The position numbers and the translations under genes were made by a program. Positions 33,709-43,132 of a stretch of 64,000 nucleotides of DNA are shown piece by piece. Each line of letters begins with the position of its first letter. Within the stretch, counting starts at the first letter, position 1. Source of the stretch: Exiguobacterium sp. Helios (GTDB lineage Bacteria > Bacillota > Bacilli > Exiguobacteriales > Exiguobacteriaceae); the NCBI RefSeq assembly GCF_014524545.1, contig NZ_CP053557.1, positions 1,389,501 to 1,453,500 of the forward strand. The letters are read 5' to 3'. The notes beneath the pieces are model-generated. The model did not search any database and was not told where the DNA came from. It saw only the letters and a list, made by a program, of their open reading frames with translations.

Positions 33709-33753
33709 AAATGAAGGTCTGTAGCTGTCGTTTAAGCTACAGACCTTCATTTT
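33709..33753. terminator. Bidirectional terminator
   Basis: AATGAAGGTCTGTAGCT pairs perfectly with AGCTACAGACCTTCATT around an eight-base loop, with A-rich and T-rich flanks. It ends the MFS unit and probably also the convergent dehydrogenase gene. Confidence 0.85.
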
Positions 33754-33887
33754 CCACTCATATTGAGGAATAAATGAAACGTGATCAACTAAGGGTGTTA
33801 AGGTCAGTTGAAAAAACCTTAGATTCATTCATTAGTTAGCACACGATGACTTTGATTTAATTGAAAGGACAATTAAGGGTACTTGAA

Positions 33888-34610
33888 TTAGAGGGTATAT
33901 GTTTCGCGATTCATCCTCACAATGTCCTCATGTGTCATCCCCATTGAGAATTTCTCCATTACTTTATCTCGTTGAATAGCTGCTAGTTCTTTATCAGCTT
34001 TTTTCAATGCTTCTGTTAATTCTTCTTTTGTTAATTCGGTGCAATAGGCAGGAGTTCCCGGTTGCTCTCTCCAAGACTCATTTAAGGAGCCGGCATCGAC
34101 TGTGTCAAAACCAAGTTCATTCACTACGTCAAAAATCAATTGCTTTTGTTCTAGATTATCACCGGCAATTGCCATAGCAATGCGACCATTAGTTCCTTCA
34201 GGTGTTCCTTTATTTTCTAAAGTATATGCTAACTGATTGCTGAAAGCTTTGACTATGGGTCTTCCTAATTGCTTCGAAACCCAAACGCTCTCAACCATTC
34301 CATTCTCAATTTCTCCAATTGCATTATCTCTAAAGGGATAGTAATTGGACGTATCTACTATGATGACTTCCTCCCTAACTTGATCGATGATGGAACGAAT
34401 GCTTGGAACAACATGGAGAGGGAGAGCAAGTAAAAGAACATCAATATTGGTGATGACCTCTTGTATATTTACAGGCACTCCTGCAAGATCCTTTCCTTCC
34501 AAATGTTTTATGTCTCGAGCATCGGCAATTTTAACATCGTGTCCTTGTTCAACTAACTTTCTAGAAATACTTGCCCCGATAGGGCCCGCACCTATAATTC
34601 CAAATTTCAT
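33888..34610 (-). CDS. NAD(P)-binding F420-reductase-like oxidoreductase
   Basis: 240-aa Rossmann protein: MKFGIIGAGPIGASISRKL at the N-terminus, NADP-type loop IADARD, then LLLALPLHVVPSI and VDTSNYYPFRD as in NADPH:F420 oxidoreductases and their non-F420 relatives of the YqcD/YrpG type. A C-terminal extension after GTPAYCTEL, about 45 residues of charged helix, is unusual for the family. Firmicutes do not make F420, so the second substrate is unknown. GGAGGAG precedes the ATG. The adjacent HxlR-type pseudogene is transcribed in the same direction just upstream. Confidence 0.75.
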   Translation of the reverse strand: MKFGIIGAGPIGASISRKLVEQGHDVKIADARDIKHLEGKDLAGVPVNIQEVITNIDVLLLALPLHVVPSIRSIIDQVREEVIIVDTSNYYPFRDNAIGEIENGMVESVWVSKQLGRPIVKAFSNQLAYTLENKGTPEGTNGRIAMAIAGDNLEQKQLIFDVVNELGFDTVDAGSLNESWREQPGTPAYCTELTKEELTEALKKADKELAAIQRDKVMEKFSMGMTHEDIVRMNRETYTL

Positions 34611-34650
34611 AATTTCTCCTCCTAATGTGATTTCATATATAGTAGTCGTT

Positions 34651-34971
34651 CTATAGTTGAAATTTCTCCACTTCCGTTTTTTCTATATGTTCTTTACCGA
34701 AAGCTTTCATCATTTCTAATACAGAAAGTAACTTTATACCTTTTTCAGTAAGGCCGTACTCTACTTTAGGTGGAACGGTTGGATATACTTTCCGATGGAG
34801 TACTCCGTCTTGTTCCGACTTCCGAAGTTGGTTAGTGAGGGAACCTTAAGAAATTCCTTCCAGATAATGTTTAATATCCGGAAAACAGCGTCTCATATCT
34901 TTTAAATACCAAAGAATAAAATATTTTCAACGCTCTGATAGAATGTTTTGGGTTAAGGCAATCGCATACAT
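34651..34971 (-). pseudogene. HxlR-family regulator, inactivated
   Basis: Frame of 107 codons on the minus strand reading MYAIALTQNILSER*KYFIL, then WYLKDMRRCFPDIKHYLEGI, a second stop, and LTNQLRKSEQDGVLHRKVYP, PTVPPKVEYGLTEKG. This is the HxlR/YodB winged helix with two in-frame nonsense codons: TGA at 34927-34929, where relatives have Trp, and TAA at 34846-34848. The reading frame is otherwise intact to the end (34651). The N-terminal cysteine region of the family is missing or lost in the AT-rich upstream DNA. Once probably the repressor of the oxidoreductase at 33888. Confidence 0.8.
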
Positions 34972-35155
34972 ATTTTTTTCTTTAGTTAATAAAATCTTTA
35001 TTAAATCCAATCTATACAAACTTTCGTTAAATGTCCTTTTGTACTAAGTGCATTTACATGGCCTTCTTCACCACCTATAAAGAAACTTGTATGATTTAAA
35101 TTAATAAAAAAACTAATCGAATAAATAATCATCCAAGAATCAGTATTTACGAGTT

Positions 35156-35179
35156 ATTTATTTAGCAAGCTAAGTAAAT
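35156..35179. promoter_or_regulatory. MarR operator, site 4 (orphan)
   Basis: ATTTATTTAGC-AA-GCTAAGTAAAT, eleven-base arms with one mismatch, the same core as sites 1-3. It is 5 kb from the MarR gene and precedes only a truncated frame. Confidence 0.65.
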
Positions 35180-35199
35180 TATAACACAGGAGCAGAATA

Positions 35200-35229
35200 A
35201 TGAAAATGAGATGGATTTGGACTATTTAG
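35200..35229 (+). pseudogene. Truncated gene start behind the orphan operator
   Basis: ATG with GGAG seven bases upstream, then MKMRWIWTI and a stop. The frame continues past the TAG with DVAPFDMFADECRKYVSIKI, which is protein-like, so a nonsense mutation or the join of two remnants is possible. Product not recognised. Confidence 0.4.
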
Positions 35230-35297
35230 GATGTGGCACCATTCGATATGTTTGCCGATGAATGTAGAAAATATGTATCTATTAAAATCTTTGAAAT

Positions 35298-35330
35298 CAA
35301 AAACGTCCCCGAAAAAGCGGGGACGAAACG
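35298..35330 (-). terminator. Terminator of the glycine-zipper protein gene
   Basis: CGTCCCCG pairs with CGGGGACG; on the minus strand TTTTTG follows. Confidence 0.75.
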
Positions 35331-35349
35331 TACACCTTATATTGTTAGT

Positions 35350-35844
35350 TCACACCGTCTCATCCGTAAACGTTTCACCTGTCCGGCGCACGGTCGCTCC
35401 GAGTTCCGCGGCAATCGCATTGATCGCTTCCGAATCCTCGTTGACTTCGCTGATGATGATGACGCCGTAGTGGTCGGGATTGATCTGGTTGAGTGTCCGG
35501 TTAAACAAATCAAACGAATCGCGTTCGTTTTTTTCGTCACGGTTTGCCCCAATCAGGTATCCGGCGACGGAGCCGACGAGCATGCCGAACGGTCCACCGA
35601 CAACGCCGACTGCCATCCCGATCAACGAACCTTTAAACGATTGATCCTGTTGCGTGAAGTCAATCGCATCGATGAAGGAGAAGCCGTCCGTCTCATTGCG
35701 TTCGGCGAGCACCATCTGTTCCATTTCAATCTCTTTGATCGCTTCGAGGTCCTTGATCATTTCAAAACCGGTTTTTGCTTTTTCCAAATCATCGAAAATA
35801 ATCGTCGTGACGACGTGAGTTGCATCATTTTTATATTGTGCCAT
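35350..35844 (-). CDS. DUF1269-like protein with glycine-rich membrane hairpin
   Basis: 164-aa protein. A soluble N-terminal half (VVTTIIFDDLEKAKTGFEMI) is followed by a glycine-zipper hairpin GSLIGMAVGVVGGPFGMLVG that continues to about residue 98, and then a second soluble segment (HYGVIIISEVNEDSEAINAI). This layout is typical of DUF1269/YrvD-like membrane-associated stress proteins. GGAGGCGG precedes the ATG. Single-gene unit; function unknown. Confidence 0.7.
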   Translation of the reverse strand: MAQYKNDATHVVTTIIFDDLEKAKTGFEMIKDLEAIKEIEMEQMVLAERNETDGFSFIDAIDFTQQDQSFKGSLIGMAVGVVGGPFGMLVGSVAGYLIGANRDEKNERDSFDLFNRTLNQINPDHYGVIIISEVNEDSEAINAIAAELGATVRRTGETFTDETV

Positions 35845-36099
35845 AATTTCCGCCTCCAGAAAGTTCTGATGTCGTTCTACAATTTACTTGTACCCGTAAC
35901 AGAACCATTAAAAACTATAAAGCGAGTGTCATCATAAGCATATGATTGATATAGTTTCTCAATTAGGTGATAAGTAAAACTTATTGAAGGTCTTTTGTTC
36001 TTTCAAATTGTAACGGGGCTCATATTATACTATGATAGAGCTGTACAAGTAAGCGGTATCAGGGGCTTGATGTCGTCAACACTTAAAGGGGGAATCAGC

Positions 36100-38823
36100 A
36101 TGAAGCAAACGCAACCAACGCAAGACGTGTTTGGTGCACGCCGTTCGTTTGAAGCTAACGGTAAAAATTACAACTATTACAGCCTTGAAAAATTGGAAGA
36201 ACTCGGTCTGACGGAAGTCAAACGCCTTCCGTATTCAATCCGTGTGCTGCTTGAATCCGTCCTTCGTCAACAAGACGGTCGTTCGATTACACAAGAGCAT
36301 GTCGAAAACTTGGCGAAATGGGGAACTGCCCAAGTATCGAATGATATCGATGTGCCGTTCAAACCGTCACGCGTCATCTTACAGGATTTCACGGGTGTTC
36401 CGACCGTCGTCGATCTCGCGTCACTCCGTAAAGCGATGCAGGACCTCGGTGGAGATCCGTCGGTCATCAATCCGGAAGTTCCGGTTGATCTCGTCGTCGA
36501 CCACTCGGTTCAAGTCGATTCTTACGGATTTGCCGGAGCACTTGCTGAAAACATGGACCTTGAGTTCGAACGGAACGAAGAGCGTTACAAATTGTTGCGC
36601 TGGGCAACAACCGCTTTCGATAACTACCGTGCTGTCCCGCCTGCAACAGGAATCGTCCACCAAGTAAACCTCGAGTACTTGGCATCTGTCGTTCTTGAAA
36701 AAGAAACAGCAGACGGTTCGGTTGATGTCTACCCGGATACACTCGTCGGAACAGATTCGCACACAACGATGATCAACGGACTCGGTGTCCTTGGTTGGGG
36801 TGTCGGTGGAATCGAAGCAGAAGCAGGAATGCTCGGACAACCTTCATTCTTCCCGGTTCCTGAAGTTATCGGTGTCCGCATCACAGGTGAAATGCACCCT
36901 GGAACAACAGCAACGGACGTTGCGCTCCGCGTGACGGAAATGTTACGTCAACAAAACGTTGTCGGTAAATTCGTTGAGTTCTTCGGACCATCACTTCACT
37001 TGATGTCATTGTCTGACCGCGCGACAATCGCCAACATGGCGCCTGAATACGGTGCGACATGCGGATTCTTCCCGGTTGATACGGAAACGTTGACGTACCT
37101 CCGTTTGACAGGCCGCGACGAAGCATTAATCGAAAAAGTCGAAAATTACTCAAAAGCAAACGGCTTGTTCTACACGCCGCAAAACGAAGATCCTACGTTC
37201 ACGAAGACGGTTGAACTTGATCTGTCGACAATCGTTCCTGCACTTGCCGGACCGAAACGTCCACAAGACCGGATTGATTTGACGGACGTGCACACGTCGT
37301 TCCAAAAAGCGTTGACAGCACCACAAGGAAACGCCGGTTTTGGTCTTGCTGAAGAAGAAGCAAGCAAAGTCGCTGTCGTTCAATACGAAGACGAAGCGGT
37401 TGAGATGCGTACGGGAGACCTTGCAATCGCAGCGATCACGAGCTGTACGAATACATCGAACCCGTACGTCATGATCGGTGCCGGACTCGTTGCGAAAAAA
37501 GCAATCGATCTCGGATTGACGGTTCCGAAATACGTCAAGACATCCCTTGCGCCGGGATCGAAAGTCGTAACGGATTATCTTGAGAAATCAGGACTTCAAC
37601 CGTACCTCGATCAACTCGGCTTCAACACAGTCGGTTACGGTTGTACGACATGTATCGGAAACTCAGGTCCGCTTGACCTTGCCGTCGAAAACGCAATCCT
37701 CGGATCAGACCTGCTCGTCTCGTCTGTCCTCTCAGGAAACCGTAACTTCGAAGGACGGGTTCATCCGCTCGTCAAAGCCAACTACCTGGCATCACCACCA
37801 CTCGTCGTCGCGTACGCGATTGCCGGAACGGTCGACGTCGACATCATGAACGCGTCACTCGGAACAGGCAAAGACGGACAAGAAGTCTTCTTCGCGGACA
37901 TCTGGCCGTCACGTGACGAAATCCAAACGATCATCAACACGGTCGTCACACCGGAAAGCTTCCGTGCCGAGTACGATTCGGTCTTCACAGGAAACGAACG
38001 TTGGAACAACCTTGATGTGCCAACGGGCGATCAGTATGACTTCGACGAAGAGTCGACATACATCCAAAACCCGCCGTTCTTCGAGAACTTGGCGAAAGAA
38101 GCCGGTCACGTCGAAGCATTGAACGATCTCCGTGTCTTCGGTAAGTTTGCGGATTCTGTCACGACAGACCACATCTCACCAGCCGGTTCATTCTCGAAAA
38201 CAACACCAGCCGGACAATACCTTGTCAGCAAAGGTGTCGCACCAAAAGACTTCAACTCATACGGTTCACGTCGTGGTAACCATGAGATCATGATGCGCGG
38301 AACATTCGCGAACATCCGGATCCGTAACCAGGTCGCTCCAGGTACGGAAGGCGGCTTCACGACGTACTGGCCGACAGGCGAAACGATGGCGATGTACGAC
38401 GCTGCGATGAAGTACAAAGAAGATGGTACAGGTCTTGTCATCCTCGCCGGTAAAGATTACGGAATGGGTTCATCACGTGACTGGGCAGCGAAAGGGACAA
38501 ACCTTCTTGGTGTCAAAGCCGTCATCGCCGAGAGCTTTGAGCGGATTCACCGTTCGAACCTCGTCATGATGGGTGTCCTGCCGCTTCAATACGCAGCCGG
38601 CACATCAGCTGAATCGCTTGGCTTAACAGGTGAGGAATCAATCAGTATCGCGATCGACGAGTCGGTTCGTCCACGTGACGTCGTCGAAGTTACAGCGACA
38701 GCTGCAGACGGAAAAGTCACGAAGTTCGAAGCAATCGCTCGTTTTGATTCGGAAGTCGATATCGATTACTACCGTCACGGCGGAATCTTACCAATGGTTC
38801 TCCGCGAACGCTTGCAAAACTAA
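36100..38823 (+). CDS. acnA: Aconitate hydratase A (aconitase)
   Basis: 907-aa TCA-cycle enzyme converting citrate to isocitrate; iron-loaded forms hold a [4Fe-4S] cluster and the apo form binds RNA. Cluster cysteines are visible in [13 protein letters not shown] and [14 protein letters not shown]. The active-site serine loop is [11 protein letters not shown], and [24 protein letters not shown] is the expected N-terminal signature (given here as separate parts: [16 protein letters not shown] and [12 protein letters not shown]). Start at 36100 after AAAGGGGG; the upstream extension is non-coding. Codon use is strongly biased, in keeping with high expression. Confidence 0.97.
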   Translation: MKQTQPTQDVFGARRSFEANGKNYNYYSLEKLEELGLTEVKRLPYSIRVLLESVLRQQDGRSITQEHVENLAKWGTAQVSNDIDVPFKPSRVILQDFTGVPTVVDLASLRKAMQDLGGDPSVINPEVPVDLVVDHSVQVDSYGFAGALAENMDLEFERNEERYKLLRWATTAFDNYRAVPPATGIVHQVNLEYLASVVLEKETADGSVDVYPDTLVGTDSHTTMINGLGVLGWGVGGIEAEAGMLGQPSFFPVPEVIGVRITGEMHPGTTATDVALRVTEMLRQQNVVGKFVEFFGPSLHLMSLSDRATIANMAPEYGATCGFFPVDTETLTYLRLTGRDEALIEKVENYSKANGLFYTPQNEDPTFTKTVELDLSTIVPALAGPKRPQDRIDLTDVHTSFQKALTAPQGNAGFGLAEEEASKVAVVQYEDEAVEMRTGDLAIAAITSCTNTSNPYVMIGAGLVAKKAIDLGLTVPKYVKTSLAPGSKVVTDYLEKSGLQPYLDQLGFNTVGYGCTTCIGNSGPLDLAVENAILGSDLLVSSVLSGNRNFEGRVHPLVKANYLASPPLVVAYAIAGTVDVDIMNASLGTGKDGQEVFFADIWPSRDEIQTIINTVVTPESFRAEYDSVFTGNERWNNLDVPTGDQYDFDEESTYIQNPPFFENLAKEAGHVEALNDLRVFGKFADSVTTDHISPAGSFSKTTPAGQYLVSKGVAPKDFNSYGSRRGNHEIMMRGTFANIRIRNQVAPGTEGGFTTYWPTGETMAMYDAAMKYKEDGTGLVILAGKDYGMGSSRDWAAKGTNLLGVKAVIAESFERIHRSNLVMMGVLPLQYAAGTSAESLGLTGEESISIAIDESVRPRDVVEVTATAADGKVTKFEAIARFDSEVDIDYYRHGGILPMVLRERLQN

Positions 38824-38843
38824 ACCGTTTACATTAACGTTTG

Positions 38844-38869
38844 AGGTGGGGGTAAACCCCACCTTTTTT
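38844..38869 (+). terminator. Terminator of acnA
   Basis: AGGTGGGG-GTAAA-CCCCACCT followed by TTTTT. Confidence 0.85.
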
Positions 38870-38890
38870 GATGCAGAAAGGGGCGAGACC

Positions 38891-39355
38891 GTGAACCGAT
38901 TCAAGAAATGGTTTCAAGCAAAAGAAGAACCCGAGCTGCCGGTTCGCGACGTCACGCTCGATGAAGTCAAACGGGCGACGCACGATTTTGAACTGGCGTT
39001 GCCGAAAGGGACGAACCGGACGATTCTGCTCGATGAAGAACAACGGATTGATTTAACGCAACTTGCGCCCTATCTCGGTGCCTGCTCGACGCAGGTCTTC
39101 TATATGTCACGGGAAACGTTTACGATCATGGAAGCGAAAGATCATTTGAAGGTCTATGAGATGGATCACGTCCAGGTCGCGGTCGACCGGTATTTTGACA
39201 AAGAACGGAAATTACCCCTCAAACCGTACTCGAAGACGTTCCAGGTCGATTGTGCGAAGCTGTTTGAGCAAGGCTATTTACGGGAGTTGCCCCATCAAAC
39301 GTATTACCTCGTCGATGAGTCGATGATTGTCTCACTCGAACCGAAAACAGATTAA
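38891..39355 (+). CDS. Hypothetical protein (DUF3939-like), 154 aa
   Basis: Cytoplasmic protein starting MNRFKKWFQAKEEPELP, with an amphipathic first helix and a mixed alpha/beta body. GTG start at 38891 with AAAGGGG seven bases upstream; the open frame that extends back into acnA is a shadow. I have a vague match to the uncharacterised DUF3939 group in Bacillales but cannot confirm it. It begins 22 bases behind the acnA terminator and ends at its own terminator. Confidence 0.6.
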   Translation: MNRFKKWFQAKEEPELPVRDVTLDEVKRATHDFELALPKGTNRTILLDEEQRIDLTQLAPYLGACSTQVFYMSRETFTIMEAKDHLKVYEMDHVQVAVDRYFDKERKLPLKPYSKTFQVDCAKLFEQGYLRELPHQTYYLVDESMIVSLEPKTD

Positions 39356-39358
39356 ATC

Positions 39359-39395
39359 AAGGTGGGCTGCCGGATCGACGGGCAGTTCACCTTTT
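39359..39395 (+). terminator. Terminator behind the 154-aa gene
   Basis: AGGTG..CTGCC pairs with GGCAG..CACCT, followed by TTTTG. Confidence 0.7.
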
Positions 39396-39563
39396 GTGTT
39401 TCGTCAAGGAAGGGATCAGAACGATTCGAAACAGAATCAATTGTTCAAAAGTCTGACGCATTTCTTCAGAAATGCGGGAATCTTGGACAAACCCTTTGTA
39501 TTCTATGCCTAAAACCGATACCATTAACATGAAACGAGACAAATTTAGGATGGTGTACATGGC

Positions 39564-40271
39564 ATGACGAAACGAACGAGCACATGGATTGCAGTCGCAA
39601 TCGTGGCAATGGCGATACTCCTTGCCTATAATTTTTACCTTTTGAATAAGACACAGACCGCTAATGAAGATAAAGCTGCTCCGGTCAAACCGTTTTACAC
39701 GATGTCGCGGATTCAGTACGTCGAAAAGAAACTGTCGACGACGGAAGATGCTCTCGAGACGCGGACATATGAAGTCGTTTTTGATGATAAAGGCCACTTC
39801 CGGACAGAAGTCATCGACGGACCATCTAAAGGAACGATGGCGATTTGGGACGGGAAGATGTTCCGCGAATACGCTGCCGACGGAAAATTGTTGAATGAGA
39901 CGAAAGCGTCGAAGAGTGTCAGTGCACCGCGTCCGTTCTTGTCACGCGGCTTTAACGAACAGATCATCAAGTTCATCGAAAATGGTGATTTTGGTCAAGT
40001 CGAAGGCGAAGCCGATATCGCCGGAAATGCGGCTGACGTTTACGTCAAAAAAGAGCCGGCAAGCACAGTCCCGAAAGAATGGATTAAACAGTATCCATCG
40101 TTCTTCGATAAGGACGACAATGCGGAAGAAGCGACCTACTATGTCGCGTCCGACCGGTCGAAAGTACTTGGAGCCGAGTCACGTAACAATGGAAAACTTT
40201 TTTATTCGGTCAAGATGAAAAAAATCGAGACACTGGATAAATTCGATCCAAACTGGTTAAAAGCTAAATGA
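39564..40271 (+). CDS. Membrane-anchored LolA-like lipoprotein-sorting-type protein
   Basis: 235-aa protein with an N-terminal membrane segment (residues 8-27, WIAVAIVAMAILLAYNFYLL) and an external beta-rich domain. Phrases such as TRTYEVVFDDKGHFRTEVI, GTMAIWDGKMFREYA and NAADVYVKKE resemble the half-barrel of LolA/LppX-type proteins, which hold lipids or lipid-like ligands; in Firmicutes such anchored versions are of unknown function (some associate with sigma-regulator roles). The anchor has no lipobox. Alone between two terminators. Confidence 0.6.
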   Translation: MTKRTSTWIAVAIVAMAILLAYNFYLLNKTQTANEDKAAPVKPFYTMSRIQYVEKKLSTTEDALETRTYEVVFDDKGHFRTEVIDGPSKGTMAIWDGKMFREYAADGKLLNETKASKSVSAPRPFLSRGFNEQIIKFIENGDFGQVEGEADIAGNAADVYVKKEPASTVPKEWIKQYPSFFDKDDNAEEATYYVASDRSKVLGAESRNNGKLFYSVKMKKIETLDKFDPNWLKAK

Positions 40272-40278
40272 GGACAGA

Positions 40279-40320
40279 CCGACTGGAGCGTCACACCGTG
40301 ACGACCACAGTCGGTTTTTT
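40279..40320 (+). terminator. Terminator behind the LolA-like gene
   Basis: CCGACTG pairs with CAGTCGG, with an inner CGTCAC-GTGACG stem, followed by TTTTTT. Confidence 0.8.
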
Positions 40321-40346
40321 CGAGAAGCGGGAGGAATCAAGATAAC

Positions 40347-42590
40347 ATGGAGACGTTCTCAAAAGAGGAGATGTTCAAACAAATTACGGCTTGGGAAAAC
40401 GGGGCGAAGGTCGAAGAAGTTCTCGCCTTACGTTATGCCCAAAGCAGTCGACTATTACAGGAAACAGAAGCATTAGTCCGGATTTTAGCTTTACTCGTCG
40501 AACACCGTTACATCATGACGGGACGGATCGATGCCCTGGCCGAAAGCTGGATGCAGGAAATCCGCCAGCACGACCGGCTGCCGGAACGGCTTGAACAGTT
40601 GCTGATCGAACAGCAGCTCCAGAGCAGTTACCAATTGCTCGTCGCTAACACTTTTCCGACGATCCGCGAGACGGACAATGCCAATGCCAAACGGTCAGCG
40701 ACAAAGGAACTGATTCAACAAGCGGGTCAAATCCTGCACGAGACGGAACAGGTCGTCGAACAGACGGAACGGTTGCGCCGGCTGGATGCTGCGCGCTGGT
40801 CAGAATTGTTCGAAGCCGGAAAAGCCTTATTGTTGTCGAGTGCGACGCTTGAGCAGATTGCGACGGAGTTCCTTAACAGTCTGCAGGAACGATTTTATTC
40901 GCGTGACGCGTTCCGGGAGATGACGGAACTGAAAGCGACGGCACTGCAGGATTTACGCCGGGTCGTTGCGCTGCTTCCGGCAGAAATCAAACAGGTCGAA
41001 CGGTCGGCGCTCGAGGAACTCGATGCGATGATCGGACTGGAAGACATTAAGTTGCGTGTCCATCAGATGTACCGGTTCTTGAAGTATCAGCAAAAACGGA
41101 CGTCGGACGGGTACCGCTCGAGCGATCAGCCGTCCCTCCACATGATTTTCATGGGGAATCCCGGGACCGGTAAAACGACGCTTGCCCGGTTGATGGCGAA
41201 AATCTATCACGAACTCGGTCTGTTGGAACGGCCGGAAGTCGTCGAGACGGACCGCTCGTCGCTCGTTGGTGCGTTTGTCGGTCAGACGGAAGAACAGGTC
41301 ATGAGTAAAGTCCGCGAAGCGGTCGGAGGTGTCCTGTTCATCGATGAGGCCTACGCCTTAAAACGGGCCGGTCAAAGCGGCAATGATTACGGCCAAGCCG
41401 CGATTGATACTCTCGTTGCAGCGATGACGAGCGGAGAATACGCCGGTCGGTTTGCCGTCGTGCTTGCCGGTTATCCGGAAGAAATGCGTGATTTCCTGAA
41501 AGCGAATCCTGGACTGCGGAGCCGTTTCCCGGAATCGAATCATTACCTGCTTGCGGACTATACGGATACGGAACTGCTTGAAATCGGCCGTTCGATTGCG
41601 ACCGTCAACGATTATGTCCTGACGGAGCAGGCAGAGCGGGCGTTGTTGTCCCGGCTCGAACGGGAACGGGTCGACGCGAGTTTCGGGAACGGGCGCGCCG
41701 TCCGCAATATCGTTCTCGATGCGATCTTTAAAAAAGGGGCGAGTCTCGGGGAAAGTGCCAGTCACGAAGATTTTGCGTTGCTCGAACAAACGGATTTTGA
41801 ACTCGTCGCTTCAGACGATAATACGGTCGAAGAACGACTCAAACAGCTTGTCGGATTACAGCCGTTGAAAGCGGAAATCAAACAAATCCAGGCATTATTA
41901 TCGATGCAGAAGCGTCGACAGGAGGCAGGCTTTAAAGTCTTGCCGGTTGAACTGCATGCTGTCTTCAGCGGGAACAGCGGGACCGGAAAAACGACGGTCG
42001 CAGCTCTCTATGCGGATGTCCTCCGTCAGTGCGGTTACTTGAAGCGGGGGCACTTAAAAGTCGTCAGCCGGGCCGATCTCGTGTCCGGATACGTCGGACA
42101 AACGGCGCAACAGACCCGCGACGTGATCCGGGATGCCCTCGGCGGTGTCTTGTTCATCGACGAGGCCTATGCGCTGAACGGGGGTGCCAACGACTTCGGG
42201 AAAGAAGCAATCGATACGCTGGTCGATGAGATGACGAAACATGCCGATAATCTCGTCGTTGTCCTCGCCGGTTACGAACAGCCGATGCAGGCCTTGCTTG
42301 CAAGCAATCCCGGACTGAAGTCACGTTTTAAACGGGAGTTCCATTTCCCGAACTATGTGAAGGAAGAACTGATTGAAATCATCATCAATTATGCTGCCCA
42401 ATACGGGTATCAATTGACGGATGAAGCGAAACAGACGCTTGAGCAGATGATTGAGACGGTTCCGAACGGCAATGCCCGTGCCGCGATTACGATTGTCGAA
42501 CGGGCAATCGCGAAGCAATCCGTCAGATTAATTGACAAACTTAGCTTAAGCGGTTCAGAATGGTCCTATCTTGAAAAAGAGGATTTTTAA
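40347..42590 (+). CDS. Tandem CbbX/SpoVK-type AAA+ ATPase
   Basis: 747-aa cytoplasmic protein. Residues 1-225 are helical, with possible coiled coil. Two CbbX-like AAA modules follow, each complete: Walker A GNPGTGKTT (near 270) and GNSGTGKTT (near 542), Walker B GGVLFIDEAYAL in both, and arginine-finger segments NPGLRSRF and NPGLKSRF. CbbX activates RuBisCO; SpoVK in Bacillus acts in sporulation, usually with one module. Neither role fits this genome, which shows no other sporulation genes here. A remodelling or assembly ATPase is likely. The thioesterase gene follows at 12 bases and is probably co-transcribed. Confidence 0.85.
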   Translation: METFSKEEMFKQITAWENGAKVEEVLALRYAQSSRLLQETEALVRILALLVEHRYIMTGRIDALAESWMQEIRQHDRLPERLEQLLIEQQLQSSYQLLVANTFPTIRETDNANAKRSATKELIQQAGQILHETEQVVEQTERLRRLDAARWSELFEAGKALLLSSATLEQIATEFLNSLQERFYSRDAFREMTELKATALQDLRRVVALLPAEIKQVERSALEELDAMIGLEDIKLRVHQMYRFLKYQQKRTSDGYRSSDQPSLHMIFMGNPGTGKTTLARLMAKIYHELGLLERPEVVETDRSSLVGAFVGQTEEQVMSKVREAVGGVLFIDEAYALKRAGQSGNDYGQAAIDTLVAAMTSGEYAGRFAVVLAGYPEEMRDFLKANPGLRSRFPESNHYLLADYTDTELLEIGRSIATVNDYVLTEQAERALLSRLERERVDASFGNGRAVRNIVLDAIFKKGASLGESASHEDFALLEQTDFELVASDDNTVEERLKQLVGLQPLKAEIKQIQALLSMQKRRQEAGFKVLPVELHAVFSGNSGTGKTTVAALYADVLRQCGYLKRGHLKVVSRADLVSGYVGQTAQQTRDVIRDALGGVLFIDEAYALNGGANDFGKEAIDTLVDEMTKHADNLVVVLAGYEQPMQALLASNPGLKSRFKREFHFPNYVKEELIEIIINYAAQYGYQLTDEAKQTLEQMIETVPNGNARAAITIVERAIAKQSVRLIDKLSLSGSEWSYLEKEDF

Positions 42591-42602
42591 GGGGGAAGCT
42601 TC

Positions 42603-43037
42603 ATGTACACGATTGAAATACCAGTCCGTTACGCTGAAACCGATATGATGGGCATCGTTTATCATTCGAATTATCTCGTTTATTTTGAGATTGCACGGAC
42701 GGAACTGATCAAGTCACTTGGACTTGATTACAAGGAAATGGAAGAAGCCGGATATGTTTCGCCGGTCACGAATGTGAATCTCGATTACAAACGGTCGTTA
42801 ACATACGGTGACGTGGCACAGGTTTCCGTCTGGGTTGATCATTACGACGGTCTGCGGACGATTTACGGTTATGAAGTCAAGAATGCCGACGGTCAACTGG
42901 CGGTCGCAGGAAAAACGTCGCATGTCGTCGTCAAAAAAGAGAACTTCCGTCCGATCCGTTTACCAAAAGTCTTTCCGAACTGGCACGCGATTTACGAACA
43001 AATGCGTACCGAAGATGCTGCACTCATCTCAAATTAA
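42603..43037 (+). CDS. Acyl-CoA thioesterase, YbgC/4HBT hotdog family
   Basis: 144-aa hotdog-fold enzyme. The signature RYAETDMMGIVYHSNYLVYF with its catalytic Asp is intact, followed by ARTELIKSLGLDYKEMEEAG as in YbgC/FadM-type thioesterases. It hydrolyses short or medium chain acyl-CoA; substrate specificity is not readable. GGGGGAAG precedes the ATG, 12 bases behind the AAA protein gene. Confidence 0.88.
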   Translation: MYTIEIPVRYAETDMMGIVYHSNYLVYFEIARTELIKSLGLDYKEMEEAGYVSPVTNVNLDYKRSLTYGDVAQVSVWVDHYDGLRTIYGYEVKNADGQLAVAGKTSHVVVKKENFRPIRLPKVFPNWHAIYEQMRTEDAALISN

Positions 43038-43132
43038 GCCTCCGCCCTCAGCAGGATTTCTTGCGTGAGGGCTTTTCTAATCAGTCGATTAGAGGTAACA
43101 TAGAATAGCACCAAGGAAGCGGGGAATTAAAA

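Larger units (their letters stand above)
34972..35230. other. AT-rich junction region with orphan operator
   Basis: Non-coding, AT-rich, with the fourth MarR operator and a frame of only nine codons behind it. Composition changes to the GC-richer backbone at about 35290, so this looks like the right end of the acquired block. Confidence 0.4.

Noticed and set aside
35233-35937. Plus-strand frame of 234 codons across 35.2-35.9 kb
   Set aside because: Mostly antisense of the glycine-zipper gene; only its first 25 codons, before the terminator, look protein-like, and these are discussed with the orphan operator.
36003-36031. Promoter of acnA with TATACT at 36026-36031
   Set aside because: The -10 box is good, but the possible -35 boxes (TTTCAA, TTGTAA) are 19 or 12 bases away, so the promoter was not called.
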